Below, piece by piece: positions 19,744 to 28,970 of a stretch of DNA of 64,000 nucleotides. The position numbers and the translations under genes are program-made. The first letter of the stretch is position 1. Every line of letters begins with the position of its first letter. This DNA is from Phocaeicola barnesiae DSM 18169 = JCM 13652 (GTDB lineage: Bacteria; Bacteroidota; Bacteroidia; Bacteroidales; Bacteroidaceae): the NCBI RefSeq assembly GCF_000374585.1, contig NZ_KB894647.1, positions 62,001 to 126,000 of the forward strand. The letters are read 5' to 3'. The notes beneath the pieces were generated by a model. It was not told where the DNA came from. It saw only the letters and a program-made list of their open reading frames with translations, and made no database searches.

Positions 19744-20721
19744 TCATACATACATACGTATCAGCAGGCGGTTCAGCCAATTCCAGCTTATCCGGAACCA
19801 ACGCCGGCTTCCCAATTGCTTTCCGCCGAAACGAAGGATGAAATCACGATAACCCAATTTACGGAATGGAAGCCCGGCATCCATGAACTCAAAATGTTCA
19901 TACCCATGGTCGCGCGCATACAGCATCGCCTTCCATACCGCCAGTACACCGGGGTACAGTTTCGGGAAACTTTTCCGGAGCCCGCCGGAGAAAAGCAGAT
20001 AAGCATTCCCGTTCGAAAACAGACAGACGGAACCACCGATGACACGTCCTTTGTAACGCACCGCAAACACCTTTCCCACTTCCTTGTCTCCGGACGATTC
20101 GGTCAGCAGAGACAGAAAGAAGCCTACATCCGGGAAATAATGATGGAGCTTGGAAGAATAATAATGGTACAGCATTGTGAAGAGGCTCCGTATATCGGCC
20201 TCCGATTCCACCTCCTCCATGACTGCCCCATTGGCCAGGCCCTGCTGAATCTGACGCCTCCGCGACTGGCTCATCCATTTATCGATACGCGGATGATGCA
20301 AGGAATTACGCACCCGCAACCAGCGGATAGGGAAATAACCGTTTTGCCGGAAATAACGGTAACCGAACAGCGCATCCTCCAGGTTACGGAATTCCACCAT
20401 CCAGGAATATCCACCATAATAGCGGGTCAGATAGGTCAGGATTTCTCCAAAAACCTCTTCCGGTTTCCAACGGGTCCCGAAGTATTCTCCCGTACCGTAT
20501 GAGAAAGTTTTATAACTGATACGCAGCCAACGTGATTTCCGACGAACGATACAAAGCAGCTTACCCACAGGCTCATCGCCGTCGTAAGCCACGGCCAGCA
20601 AAGGGCGATAGGCGTCCGTCTGTTCCAAGACCCGGAACAGCTCCGTGGAATGGAAAACATTCTTGCCAGGCAATGAAGGAATGTCTTCCGAACGACCGTA
20701 TGTAGTCAGTCTCAAAGGCAT
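19744..20721 (-). CDS. GNAT/FemAB-like N-acyltransferase family protein
   Basis: 325 residues from ATG 20721; an earlier in-frame start would overlap the divergent promoter, and its extra residues look non-coding. The C-terminal half resembles a GNAT acyl-CoA-binding fold: GKVFAVRYKGRVIGGSVCLF, then LYPGVLAVWKAMLYARDHGYEHFEFMDAG. The two-half layout resembles FemAB-type or peptidoglycan-bridge aminoacyltransferase-like proteins. No signal or membrane helix. Substrate unknown. Divergent from the nitroreductase operon. Confidence 0.75.
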   Translation of the reverse strand: MPLRLTTYGRSEDIPSLPGKNVFHSTELFRVLEQTDAYRPLLAVAYDGDEPVGKLLCIVRRKSRWLRISYKTFSYGTGEYFGTRWKPEEVFGEILTYLTRYYGGYSWMVEFRNLEDALFGYRYFRQNGYFPIRWLRVRNSLHHPRIDKWMSQSRRRQIQQGLANGAVMEEVESEADIRSLFTMLYHYYSSKLHHYFPDVGFFLSLLTESSGDKEVGKVFAVRYKGRVIGGSVCLFSNGNAYLLFSGGLRKSFPKLYPGVLAVWKAMLYARDHGYEHFEFMDAGLPFRKLGYRDFILRFGGKQLGSRRWFRISWNWLNRLLIRMYV

Positions 20722-20742
20722 ATACGCAAATTTACAGTTTTT

Positions 20743-20774
20743 TTTGAGCAATTGATTCAGAAAACTTATATTTG
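20743..20774 (+). promoter_or_regulatory. Promoter of the nitroreductase-maf operon
   Basis: TTTG at 20743-20746 and TATATTTG at 20767-20774 are 20 bp apart, a full match to the Bacteroidetes primary-sigma consensus TTTG/TAnnTTTG. The ATG at 20798 follows after 23 bases, so the leader is short. Confidence 0.8.
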
Positions 20775-20797
20775 TACCATAGAAAAAGAAAAAAGAC

Positions 20798-21334
20798 ATG
20801 GAAAAGTTCAGTGATTTAATTCGAACGAGACGCAGCATGCGTAAATTCACCTCCGAAGAACTGACTCAGGAGGAAGTGGTTTCTCTGCTGAAAGCCGCTC
20901 TGATGGCTCCCACCTCCAAACGGAGCAACAGCTGGCAGTTCATCGCCGTAGACGACAAGGCATGTCTGGAACGGTTGTCACACTGCAAGAAGGCCGGTGC
21001 AGACTTCCTGAAAGACGCAGCTCTGGCCGTAGTTGTACTGGCTGACCCGCTGGCCAGCGATGTATGGATAGAAGATGCTTCCATCGCTTCCATCTATATC
21101 CAACTTCAGGCGGAAGACCTGGGACTCGGAAGCTGCTGGATACAAGTACGCGAACGTTTCACCGCCGACGATACCCCTGCCGACGAATATGTACGCGAAG
21201 TACTGGACATCCCTCTACAGCTACAGGTACTCTCCATCATTGCCATCGGCCACAAAGGCATGGAACGGAAGCCGTTCGACGAAAAGCACCTGCAGTGGGA
21301 AAAGATACATATCAATAAATATGGAGGGAAATAA
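20798..21334 (+). CDS. Nitroreductase family protein
   Basis: Probable FMN-dependent NAD(P)H oxidoreductase. In 178 residues it shows the family start RTRRSMRKFT (FMN phosphate contacts), APTSKRSNSWQF, and EDLGLGSCWIQV near the C-terminal half. Size is normal for the compact subgroup. First gene of a plus-strand operon; the next gene starts 2 bases after its stop. Natural substrate unknown. Confidence 0.93.
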   Translation: MEKFSDLIRTRRSMRKFTSEELTQEEVVSLLKAALMAPTSKRSNSWQFIAVDDKACLERLSHCKKAGADFLKDAALAVVVLADPLASDVWIEDASIASIYIQLQAEDLGLGSCWIQVRERFTADDTPADEYVREVLDIPLQLQVLSIIAIGHKGMERKPFDEKHLQWEKIHINKYGGK

Positions 21335-21336
21335 CC

Positions 21337-21666
21337 GTGGCTAAGGCAACCAATCATAAAGATACCTATCAGGCTACCGCCGTACTGCTTATTTTCCTGG
21401 GGGCCTTATACCTGCTCGACCGCTGGCTGAACTTCGGTTCCTTAGGCCTTCCCTGGCTGATGCGGAAAGACATGATGTTGCTGTATGCGGCTGTCATCTT
21501 CCTCTGGTTCAAGTCAGACAAGTCTGTGGGCATCATACTGGCCGGACTGTGGCTCATCCAGAACATCGGTCTGGTGGTCTCCCTGTTGGGACAAGTTTCT
21601 TCGTTCCTGCTACCCGCTGCCTTGCTGCTGGTAGGTATCCTGCTTTATTTTTTCTCATCACGCTGA
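21337..21666 (+). CDS. Small integral membrane protein (DUF5668/LiaI-like)
   Basis: 109 residues with a GTG start two bases after the nitroreductase stop. It has four hydrophobic segments (about 14-27, 42-57, 62-80, 85-106) with short charged loops such as WFKSDKS. This pattern is like small LiaI/LiaF-type or DUF5668 membrane domains, an assignment from general look only. Translational coupling to its neighbours is likely (2- and 3-base gaps). Confidence 0.7.
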   Translation: MAKATNHKDTYQATAVLLIFLGALYLLDRWLNFGSLGLPWLMRKDMMLLYAAVIFLWFKSDKSVGIILAGLWLIQNIGLVVSLLGQVSSFLLPAALLLVGILLYFFSSR

Positions 21667-21669
21667 CGT

Positions 21670-22461
21670 ATGAATACACCATTTACTATTGTTATGATAG
21701 GAGCGGGTCGGGTTGCTACCCACCTGGCTCCTGCCTTGTCTGCTTGCGGTTACCGGATTCTCCAAGTGTACAGCCGGACATTGGAAGCTGCCCGGACACT
21801 GGCAGAAAAAACAGGAAGCCAGGCAACCAACAGGCTGGAGGAACTTTCCCCGGAGGCAGACCTCTACCTGGTATCGGTAAGCGACACCGCTCTTACCACC
21901 CTGCTTCCGGCTGTCACCAGCATCAATCCGCAGGCCTTGTTTGTACACACCGCCGGCAGTGTCCCGATGAATATCTGGGAAGGTCTGGCCGAACGTTACG
22001 GAGTACTCTACCCCATGCAGACTTTCAGTAAAGAACGGGAAGTGGATTTCCATCAGGTTTCATTCTTCATCGAAGCCCGCAAAGCGTCGGATACCCGACT
22101 GCTGAAAGAACTGGCGTCCGCCCTAAGCCCGAAGGTTTACGAAGCTACTTCCGAGCAACGCAAATACCTCCACATCGGAGCTGTATTTGCCTGTAATTTC
22201 ACCAATCACATGTATGCAGTCTGCGAGGAACTGCTTGACCGGCACAACCTTCCTTTCACAGCCATGCTGCCACTGATAGACGAGACCGCCCGGAAAGTAC
22301 ATGAGCTTTCACCACGCCTGGCACAGACAGGTCCGGCCAGTCGGCAGGACCAGAACATTCTGGAAAGTCACCGGCAACTGCTGGAAACGGAGGCTCCCGA
22401 CCTGACAGAAATTTATCGCCTGTTGAGCGAACACATCCAATCTTATTTACCCGAAAAATAA
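21670..22461 (+). CDS. Rossmann-fold and DUF2520 domain oxidoreductase-like protein
   Basis: 263 residues. The N-terminal Rossmann domain has the dinucleotide motif [13 protein letters not shown] (residues 11-23) and, after about 85 residues, [10 protein letters not shown] and YPMQTFSKE. The C-terminal helical domain (about 130-255) has [19 protein letters not shown] and [17 protein letters not shown], the conserved blocks of the DUF2520 family. Proteins of this build are predicted NAD(P)-dependent dehydrogenases with unknown substrate. It lies between the small membrane protein and kdsC (8-base gap). Confidence 0.9.
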   Translation: MNTPFTIVMIGAGRVATHLAPALSACGYRILQVYSRTLEAARTLAEKTGSQATNRLEELSPEADLYLVSVSDTALTTLLPAVTSINPQALFVHTAGSVPMNIWEGLAERYGVLYPMQTFSKEREVDFHQVSFFIEARKASDTRLLKELASALSPKVYEATSEQRKYLHIGAVFACNFTNHMYAVCEELLDRHNLPFTAMLPLIDETARKVHELSPRLAQTGPASRQDQNILESHRQLLETEAPDLTEIYRLLSEHIQSYLPEK

Positions 22462-22469
22462 CCTGCATT

Positions 22470-22988
22470 ATGATAAATTACGACCTGACCAAAATCAAAG
22501 CGCTCTTCTTCGATGTAGACGGAGTACTGAGTGCGGAAACCGTTGTCCTCCATCCGAACGGAGAACCTATGCGTACCGTCAACATCAAGGACGGTTATGC
22601 CTTACAGCTGGCCGTGAAATGCGGTCTGCACATTGCCATCATCACCGGTGGAAAGACCGAAGCGGTACGTAAGCGTTACGAAGGACTGGGCATTAAAGAC
22701 GTATGCCTGGGTGCCGCTGTCAAGACCAAGGAATACAACGAACTGCTTCAGAAATATCAGCTGAAGCCGGAGGAGGTACTTTACATGGGCGACGACATCC
22801 CCGACTATGAGGTTCTCCGACTGGTAGGCCTCCCCTGCTGCCCGGCCGACGCTGCTCCGGAAATCAAGGCTATCTGTACTTACATCTCCCACAAGAACGG
22901 TGGCTACGGTTGCGGACGCGATGTAGTAGAACAGGTACTGAAAGCCCAAGGCAAGTGGATGTCTCACGAAGAATCCTTCGGCTGGTAA
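22470..22988 (+). CDS. kdsC: 3-deoxy-D-manno-octulosonate 8-phosphate phosphatase (HAD family)
   Basis: Dephosphorylates KDO-8-phosphate in lipopolysaccharide core synthesis. The 172-residue C0-type HAD protein has motif [10 protein letters not shown] (D15, D17), motif II ITGGK, and motif [16 protein letters not shown]. The absence of a cap domain and the small size are typical of KdsC. Some HAD-IIIA relatives act on other sugars, so the substrate is inferred from the family. Confidence 0.9.
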   Translation: MINYDLTKIKALFFDVDGVLSAETVVLHPNGEPMRTVNIKDGYALQLAVKCGLHIAIITGGKTEAVRKRYEGLGIKDVCLGAAVKTKEYNELLQKYQLKPEEVLYMGDDIPDYEVLRLVGLPCCPADAAPEIKAICTYISHKNGGYGCGRDVVEQVLKAQGKWMSHEESFGW

Positions 22989-23019
22989 TCAATCATGAAC
23001 TTCAAAAAAACAACAGAAT

Positions 23020-23601
23020 ATGCTCGAAAACCTGCAGAAATACCGCATCCGGCTGGCGTCCAATTCCCCCCGCCGCAGAGAACTCCTCTCCGGATTGGGC
23101 ATCGATTACGAAGTGAAGCTACTCCCGGACATCGATGAAACCTATCCGGACACATTGAAAGGGGAAGAAATTCCTTTGTTCATCGCCCGCGAAAAGGCAG
23201 CAGCCTACCTCCCCTCCATGGAGTCGGATGAACTGATAATCACAGCCGACACCATTGTCTATGTAGATGATGAAGTATTGGGGAAACCGAAAGATGAGGC
23301 AGATGCCAGACGCATGCTCCACCTCTTGTCAGGACGTTCACACCAGGTCATTACAGGCGTATGCATCAGCACCCGTCATTTTCAGCGTGCCTTCGCGGCC
23401 ACTACGGAAGTTACCTTCGACACGTTGAGTGAAGAAGAAATAGACTTTTATGTGCGTACCTATCGTCCGATGGACAAAGCAGGCTCCTACGGTATTCAGG
23501 AATGGATTGGCTACATAGGTGTCTGCGGAATGAAAGGCTCCTATTTCAACGTGATGGGCCTTCCTGTACAACGGCTATACCAGGAACTGAAGAAATGCTG
23601 A
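23020..23601 (+). CDS. maf: Maf-like nucleoside triphosphate pyrophosphatase
   Basis: Hydrolyses non-canonical or surplus NTPs (dTTP/UTP in the YhdE-like branch) to NMP and PPi. In 193 residues: LASNSPRRRELLSGLGI (phosphate-binding SxSPRR-type motif), ADTIVYVDDEVLGKPKD and GSYGIQEWIGYIGVCGMKGSYFNVMGLPV, all hallmark Maf motifs. Last gene of the operon starting at 20798; 31-base gap after kdsC. Confidence 0.95.
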   Translation: MLENLQKYRIRLASNSPRRRELLSGLGIDYEVKLLPDIDETYPDTLKGEEIPLFIAREKAAAYLPSMESDELIITADTIVYVDDEVLGKPKDEADARRMLHLLSGRSHQVITGVCISTRHFQRAFAATTEVTFDTLSEEEIDFYVRTYRPMDKAGSYGIQEWIGYIGVCGMKGSYFNVMGLPVQRLYQELKKC

Positions 23602-23627
23602 GCTTCGGGCTCTCTCTATCCGGACAC

Positions 23628-23667
23628 AAAAAACAGGCTACTTGCTCCACAACGGGTAAGTAGCCTG
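23628..23667 (-). terminator. Hairpin with T-run on the reverse strand
   Basis: CAGGCTACTT (23634-23643) and AAGTAGCCTG (23658-23667) form a 10-bp perfect stem. On the reverse strand it is followed by TTTTTT, so it would stop transcription from the gene at 23806-24252; on the plus strand there is no T-run, though it may still stabilise the maf transcript end. Confidence 0.65.
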
Positions 23668-23805
23668 ATTATCTAGGGAAATAAAGATTATTAAAGGTGC
23701 GGACTAAAAATACTTTATCCAATGCCTTTTCGCGGTATACACAAGAAACACTCTGATACCCTGAATTCCAAATACTCATTTCGCTTCTACCGGTTTTTTA
23801 AAGAA

Positions 23806-24252
23806 TTATGTAGAAGCCAATCCGCTCACAGCGCCATCGTCTCCCTTGAAGAATTTCTTCAGTTTTTCAATCAAGAGAGTGCAGACGTCACTCATTTTTT
23901 CATTGTCACTGCGATAAACGAAGTCTACATCACAAGACGGCACTCCTTCCGGCTTTCCCAGTTTACAGATATCGCCGAACAAGTGAATCTTGCCCCAGTT
24001 CTTATAATCCATAAACCGTGTCAGCAGCTCTTTCTGCCACTTCTCCATGACGATGATTACATCTGCGCCCCGCAATGCCAATTTCTTCCCGTCAGCTTCC
24101 AGTCGTCTTCCGCCCGGCGACTCAAATTCAGCCACATCGGCTGTAGTCACTTCCACATCGTTCAAGGATGATTCATGCAATTTCTCCTCGAACATACGCC
24201 CTGTAGAGAAAAGTTTTCCGGCTCTTCCCAGATCAACAAACAAGATTTTCAT
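23806..24252 (-). CDS. Low-molecular-weight phosphatase-like protein lacking the catalytic cysteine
   Basis: The 148-residue protein starts MKILFVDLGRAGKLFSTGRM, which aligns by eye with the LMW protein tyrosine phosphatase start (ILFVCxGNxCRS), but the nucleophile Cys is Asp and the C-x5-R loop is lost. Later parts also fit: ADVIIVMEKWQKELL in place of the usual DLILVMEKxH, and LFGDICKLGKPEGVPSCDVDFVYR where the family has the general-acid DPxG loop. So it may be a catalytically dead relative used for binding. The assignment is tentative. It sits alone, between the maf operon and an unknown gene. Confidence 0.6.
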   Translation of the reverse strand: MKILFVDLGRAGKLFSTGRMFEEKLHESSLNDVEVTTADVAEFESPGGRRLEADGKKLALRGADVIIVMEKWQKELLTRFMDYKNWGKIHLFGDICKLGKPEGVPSCDVDFVYRSDNEKMSDVCTLLIEKLKKFFKGDDGAVSGLAST

Positions 24253-24592
24253 ACCCTTAAAGATTTAAGTGAAACATTGAATCCAAGAAGGATGTTATAC
24301 CCTCGCGTTGAAGATAATAAAAATAATTGAGATACGCAATAGAAATTTCTTTATTTTTTACCGAATGACAAGATTTTATTTCATTCAGACCAGTTTTACT
24401 AAAAAGAACGGTTGATGGACGCATCCTCCATCAAAGGATAAGAGAATAGGAAGCCTAAGAATGTCTTCAAATACCGATAAAATCTACGTCCTCCAAATGC
24501 GGAATATACATACTGTCTCTGCAGGACATGTATTCCACACATGGAGGACGTAGGTTCTGTATACGGAAAACCAATAAAAGAAACGCCGGAAA
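24253..24592. other. Intergenic region with a long inverted repeat
   Basis: A 340-base AT-rich gap between two reverse-strand genes. Apart from the hairpin at 24484-24553 it shows no coding frame, RNA gene or clear promoter. The promoter of the LMW phosphatase-like gene is presumably near 24255-24330, but I see no good TTTG/TAnnTTTG pair. Confidence 0.4.
24484..24553 (-). repeat. 70-bp imperfect inverted repeat (large hairpin)
   Basis: The outer arms CTACGTCCTCCA (24484-24495) and TGGAGGACGTAG (24542-24553) pair perfectly over 12 bp. The inside contains further complementarity (GGAATA near 24501 against TATTCC near 24531, and ACTGTC against GGACAT). It begins 40 bases after the stop of the gene at 24593 and is followed on the reverse strand by ATTTTATC, so it may act as a terminator; its length is more than a plain terminator needs. 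Confidence 0.7.
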
Positions 24593-26044
24593 CTATCTAA
24601 GCAAATCTTCGTACCGTTCCTCAATCGTTAGCGGATAAATTCTATCCTTATTATTCTCCAGTCCTATTTCCGATTCAACTTCCTGAAAATTACCGGCACA
24701 TCCTTCATCCACCAGACCAGTATCAAACAAGACCTTCAGCTCAGGAAGAAGCTCAACAGCATGGATATCCATCAATGTAGCGGCAATCAGTCCGATCAGC
24801 GTCCCGTCACAACAGAAACGTTCTTCCAACTTTCCGTCATAAAACACCAGCAACTGACGGAACCATTCAATCACCTCTTCACGGCGTTCCGGTTGATGGA
24901 AAACAATCTGAGCAACGGCAGTCGTAACACACAGTCGTGCGTATGTATAGAATCCCGGCGTCTTCATGTACGTCATCAGTTCACCCAACCGATTCTTCCC
25001 CAACAGATAGAGAGTAGGTACATATACTTCTTCCAGGTAATCCCCGAAATGATAATCATAAAATGAACTATTCTGACGAAGTGTTTCAAGCACCAGCATC
25101 AAGGAATCGGGATATCCCAGTTCTCCCAATAACAGGATACAGTGTGTCAATACAGAATTATTTTCGTCTTCCCAACGTTCATCACTGATTTCATCACAGG
25201 TACAGCCTGTCTCGTAAAGCATAATCTGTTCCAGGTCTGCCTTCAATTCATCATGGGGTAATGCCAAAATCCGTTGTATCTGTTCTACCGGTAAACGGTC
25301 TGCATAGTCGGAATTATACAATACATCTACCAGCCATTGATGCTTCACTGTCAGCACAGCCGGATAATTGGGATGCTGATAAGAATAAGTCTCCTCCGGT
25401 ACATCTATGTTCAGGTGAAATTTATCCAGAATATTATCCAATGTTTTCTTTATTTCAGAGAGAACGTACTCACTGGCTTTCCGGGGCTTTTCCATGTCGG
25501 GCAACACATACAGAAAATCGTCTCCCAAAGCCTTCTTTAACCGAGGATAATACGTAGTCAGTTCCAATTGGTCATTAGCGACCAACAGATGTTGTCCGTT
25601 CATACCGAATTCATAATCAATCAATGGAACTTCATCAGTATCCTCCTCCAGGATATATTGCATCAATTCGAAAGCAGGAGCCGGTCTTATCCCTCCTTCC
25701 TCGGCAAAAGCCACAGCCCCATAAATCAGATTATGCACTTCCTCATAATTTACCTTAGCCAGATTTCCCAGCTTCTGGAAGTCCTGAACTATTTCTTTAT
25801 AGCTCGTCGAATCAACACTGAAACGGTAATCACAGTCTACTACCCCCCGGCAAAACGTGTCTACCTGAAAATACCCGAGGGTATAGGTCCCTTTGACATG
25901 ACACCTGGTAACCAAAACCAGAGCTATTCCGGATTTCTGCCAATCACCAGTAAGATAACAATCACCAATAGGTAATGTACGAGCCTTCTGCCGGATATAC
26001 TGCTCGGGCGAAAGGGTTTTAGTCGGCTGTCGTTTTTTTATCAT
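24593..26044 (-). CDS. Uncharacterised cytoplasmic protein with DUF1186-like C-terminal repeats
   Basis: 483 residues from ATG 26044 (MIKKRQPTKT). No signal or membrane helix. The N-terminal half (30-210) has an alpha/beta pattern with YFQVDTFCRGVVDCDYRFS and acidic stretches. The C-terminal part (about 290-475) is HEAT-like helical and ends with MDIHAVELLPELKVLFDTGLVDEGCAGNFQEVE, which resembles the DUF1186 family. Function unknown. A likely promoter (ATTG-N19-TATCTTTA) lies at 26060-26090. Confidence 0.75.
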   Translation of the reverse strand: MIKKRQPTKTLSPEQYIRQKARTLPIGDCYLTGDWQKSGIALVLVTRCHVKGTYTLGYFQVDTFCRGVVDCDYRFSVDSTSYKEIVQDFQKLGNLAKVNYEEVHNLIYGAVAFAEEGGIRPAPAFELMQYILEEDTDEVPLIDYEFGMNGQHLLVANDQLELTTYYPRLKKALGDDFLYVLPDMEKPRKASEYVLSEIKKTLDNILDKFHLNIDVPEETYSYQHPNYPAVLTVKHQWLVDVLYNSDYADRLPVEQIQRILALPHDELKADLEQIMLYETGCTCDEISDERWEDENNSVLTHCILLLGELGYPDSLMLVLETLRQNSSFYDYHFGDYLEEVYVPTLYLLGKNRLGELMTYMKTPGFYTYARLCVTTAVAQIVFHQPERREEVIEWFRQLLVFYDGKLEERFCCDGTLIGLIAATLMDIHAVELLPELKVLFDTGLVDEGCAGNFQEVESEIGLENNKDRIYPLTIEERYEDLLR

Positions 26045-26059
26045 AATACATTGTTTTTG

Positions 26060-26090
26060 TAAAGATAAAAGATTTTGATGAATAATCAAT
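26060..26090 (-). promoter_or_regulatory. Probable promoter of the gene at 24593-26044
   Basis: On the reverse strand ATTG (26087-26090) and TATCTTTA (26060-26067) are 19 bp apart. This matches TTTG/TAnnTTTG with one deviation in each element. Confidence 0.5.
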
Positions 26091-26249
26091 CTATTCTAAC
26101 TTTATTTAATATCGTCCAAAGACATCAACAACATTCCGTCTAAGATTTTCCAACGATTGCACCTTTAAATATCCGACATCATCACACGAATGACATGTGT
26201 ACCGGAAAGCAAGGCACATAATCAAGAAAAAATCTCCCTAAACTGCCTG

Positions 26250-26939
26250 TTACCGGATAGACTTCCAGAACTGGATGAACTTGGTATACAATCCATAACA
26301 TACCAGTCCATCTGCTTCCGTCAGTTCATAATCTTCCGGGAACTCATTGGCTACCCCACGTTCCAGAACCGATACACCCAAACAGTTCTGCACCTGATTG
26401 CCACGAATCAATGCGATAATCTTCAAGTCGAATTCCTGTTCCAGATTCAGTTCGTTGATATGATAGCCCACCAGTTTCGCCGGCAGATTGAACTTGAAGA
26501 CAAAATGCTCCTCATCAATCTGGAAAGGTTCCACTTCAGAATTCAGTTCCAGCAACTGCACCAGCATACGGGCCGCGTCTTTTTCAGGAGTCAAGATACG
26601 GTCCAATGAGAAAGCTTCCAATACAGTCTTGTGAACATCGTCCACGGCACGGGCATAAATATGTTTCACCTGATATTTACGGAGCAGGGAAACCACCCGT
26701 ATGGAAGCCCCAAAATTCTCACCGATAGCTACAATCACCACATCGACCGTTTTCAACGGAAGGACTTGCAACGCCATCTCATCTGTCGCGTCAATCACAA
26801 AAGAGACTGCCATCTTATCCTTCAGACGGTCTACATGCAGTTCGTTCTGGTCCACTCCCACTACTTCATGTCCCAACGCAGTAAGTTCTTCGGCAAGTAC
26901 ACCGCCGTAATTTCCTAAACCAATAATCAGATATTTCAT
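26250..26939 (-). CDS. Potassium uptake regulatory subunit (TrkA/KtrA, RCK protein)
   Basis: Cytoplasmic gating subunit for the membrane K+ channel encoded just upstream. In 229 residues: RCK N-domain with the Rossmann motif GLGNYGGVLAEEL (7-19) and the acidic residue of the second strand (GVDQNE), then a TrkA-C domain (about 135-215). Size is that of single-RCK KtrA-type proteins, not the double TrkA. Gap to the trkH gene is 2 bases. Confidence 0.95.
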   Translation of the reverse strand: MKYLIIGLGNYGGVLAEELTALGHEVVGVDQNELHVDRLKDKMAVSFVIDATDEMALQVLPLKTVDVVIVAIGENFGASIRVVSLLRKYQVKHIYARAVDDVHKTVLEAFSLDRILTPEKDAARMLVQLLELNSEVEPFQIDEEHFVFKFNLPAKLVGYHINELNLEQEFDLKIIALIRGNQVQNCLGVSVLERGVANEFPEDYELTEADGLVCYGLYTKFIQFWKSIR

Positions 26940-26941
26940 AA

Positions 26942-28771
26942 TCAGTTGATAATAATGTTGTCACTTGGATATTTATAGTTCCGTTTCTTTTCCTGCTTCA
27001 CCAGTCCGGCAATCAAGGTAAAGGTACCTACACGACCGATGAACATCAACAGGATATCAATGAATTTTCCGGTATTACTCAACGTCGGACTCAAGTCCAA
27101 GCTGGAGCCTACTGTACTCAACGCTGAGAAACATTCAAAGGCAATAGCCATGACCGAAGCCTGAGGTTCGCAGATACTCATGGCAAAAATACCGATGAAT
27201 ACGATAACCAGATAAGAAATGAGGGCTGCATGCGAGCGACGGATAGAATCCACAGACAATTCACGTTTCAGTATCACCGTATGTTCCGACCCACGTATAA
27301 CAGCCCACAAATTAATCAGTATCACCGCAAAGACATTGATCTTCAAACCACCGGCAGTAGACTGTGTACCACCACCGATCATCATCAGTACCAACATCAG
27401 CAACAAAGTCTGCTTGGAAAGTGTCGTCAACCCCACACTGGCAAAACCGGCGGTACGCGGACAGGAAGAATTGAAGAAGGCATGCACCCATTTATCTATG
27501 ACGGGCATTCCGGCAAAAGCATGGTTCCATTCGAAAATGACAATCACCACCGTTCCCACCAACAACAACAGGACAGTCATGATAAGTACGATTTTGGTGT
27601 TCAAGTTATACAGATGTACTTTCTTGGCGAAATGGCGTGAAGGACGCAAAATCTTCCACCGCAGATAACCGATATGGTAAGACAAAGTCTCATAAAAGTT
27701 CACCAGAATAGGGAAACCGATACCTCCCAAAGCAATCAGCAATCCTAGAATGATATACAACAGGTTATGGTTCTGCATCACCATCGGATTCCCCATTCCT
27801 CCGGGAAGTGTAGAGAAACCGGCATTACAGAACGCCGAGATGGAGTGGAACGCCGAAAAATACAGTTCCTGATGCAAAGACATTCCCAATGTACCGTGGA
27901 TATTCCACCAAATCAGCAACATCCCCACTCCCTCGATGGCCAATGTAAAACCTAAAATGTACAATAAGGTAGAAAGCAATGAATTCAAGGAATTCGAACT
28001 GATCATATCCCCTACCACCAACTGGTTATAGAGAGAAGTGTTCCCCATAAAGAACATGGCAAAGAAACTAGTTAATGTCATTACCCCCAACCCACCAATC
28101 TGAATCAACAGAATGATGATAATCTGACCTTCCAACGTAAAGGTACTGGGTACATCTACCGTAACCAAGCCCGTCACACACGTAGCGCTTGTAGCGGTAA
28201 ATAAAGCGTCAATCCAGGAAATGCCGTGATAAGTGGCCCGAGGCAACATCAGCAAACCGGCTCCGATCAGAATAAAGATAAAGAAACTGGAAGCCAGAAT
28301 CAATGACGGGTTGGTTCGGCGCCCCAACAAACGGACCAGACTACTGGATAATTGCGACAACGACAACAGCAACAAGATACCATTCCGATAATAAGCACTG
28401 TGCAGAACCGTCCAAACCCATTCCACACCTCCCCCATGTTCCGGCCGGTGAAAAATGACCGGCACCAATGTCAAATATAACAGAATATCCAATATCCACG
28501 TCCAGACAGTAAATTTATACGAAGTACCGTCCTCCCGGAAAATAATCTGTACCGTCGTGCATATCAGCATGACCACCCAAACGGCGCGGTAAATGACTTC
28601 TACTCCCGACCGTTCTTCCGGCGAAATCATAAATCCATATTCATACACGATAGCCAAGATAAATGCGAATGCACATAAATAAGTAATTCCCATCATCCAG
28701 GTCACCAGCTGGTGCACTCTCGGCAAAAAATGTTTCTGACGATAAAGAAACAATCTGTCCCAATAGTCCAT
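26942..28771 (-). CDS. TrkH/KtrB-family potassium uptake channel
   Basis: Inner-membrane K+ transporter. At 609 residues it is longer than KtrB (about 450). The extra N-terminal 150 residues hold about four membrane helices before the four M1-P-M2 repeats. Pore-loop glycines are seen in TSATCVTGLVTVD (first), CNAGFSTLPGG (second), SSCPRTAGFASVG (third) and STVGSSLDLS (fourth). Transcribed first with the RCK subunit following; a TAAATTTG -7 element lies at 28797-28804 on the reverse strand. Confidence 0.95.
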   Translation of the reverse strand: MDYWDRLFLYRQKHFLPRVHQLVTWMMGITYLCAFAFILAIVYEYGFMISPEERSGVEVIYRAVWVVMLICTTVQIIFREDGTSYKFTVWTWILDILLYLTLVPVIFHRPEHGGGVEWVWTVLHSAYYRNGILLLLSLSQLSSSLVRLLGRRTNPSLILASSFFIFILIGAGLLMLPRATYHGISWIDALFTATSATCVTGLVTVDVPSTFTLEGQIIIILLIQIGGLGVMTLTSFFAMFFMGNTSLYNQLVVGDMISSNSLNSLLSTLLYILGFTLAIEGVGMLLIWWNIHGTLGMSLHQELYFSAFHSISAFCNAGFSTLPGGMGNPMVMQNHNLLYIILGLLIALGGIGFPILVNFYETLSYHIGYLRWKILRPSRHFAKKVHLYNLNTKIVLIMTVLLLLVGTVVIVIFEWNHAFAGMPVIDKWVHAFFNSSCPRTAGFASVGLTTLSKQTLLLMLVLMMIGGGTQSTAGGLKINVFAVILINLWAVIRGSEHTVILKRELSVDSIRRSHAALISYLVIVFIGIFAMSICEPQASVMAIAFECFSALSTVGSSLDLSPTLSNTGKFIDILLMFIGRVGTFTLIAGLVKQEKKRNYKYPSDNIIIN

Positions 28772-28911
28772 AAGATCCTTACATTAAAAAAACACTCAAA
28801 TTTATTAAAAAATCATTCGCTATATTGATTTCTTGAATTAAACTTTCTGAATGGAAACGGCATTCCCCATACCAACTTCCACATAATACTAAACAAAATT
28901 TACGAAAAATT

Positions 28912-28943
28912 GTTGGCAGGTATCATTTAAATAGTTACTTTTG
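28912..28943 (+). promoter_or_regulatory. Promoter of the trpB-like gene
   Basis: GTTG at 28912-28915 and TACTTTTG at 28936-28943 are 20 bp apart, close to the TTTG/TAnnTTTG consensus, and lie 27 bases before the ATG at 28971. A second TAAATTTG (28954-28961) is too close to the start and lacks a partner. Confidence 0.65.
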
Positions 28944-28970
28944 GCAAAAATCTTAAATTTGTAAGCAGAT

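Noticed and set aside
23634..23667. Plus-strand terminator for maf
   Set aside because: The T-run is only on the reverse strand; on the plus strand the hairpin is followed by ATTATC.
28944..28961. Second -7 element TAAATTTG right before the trpB-like ATG
   Set aside because: Only nine bases from the start and without a -33 partner; the upstream pair at 28912-28943 fits better.
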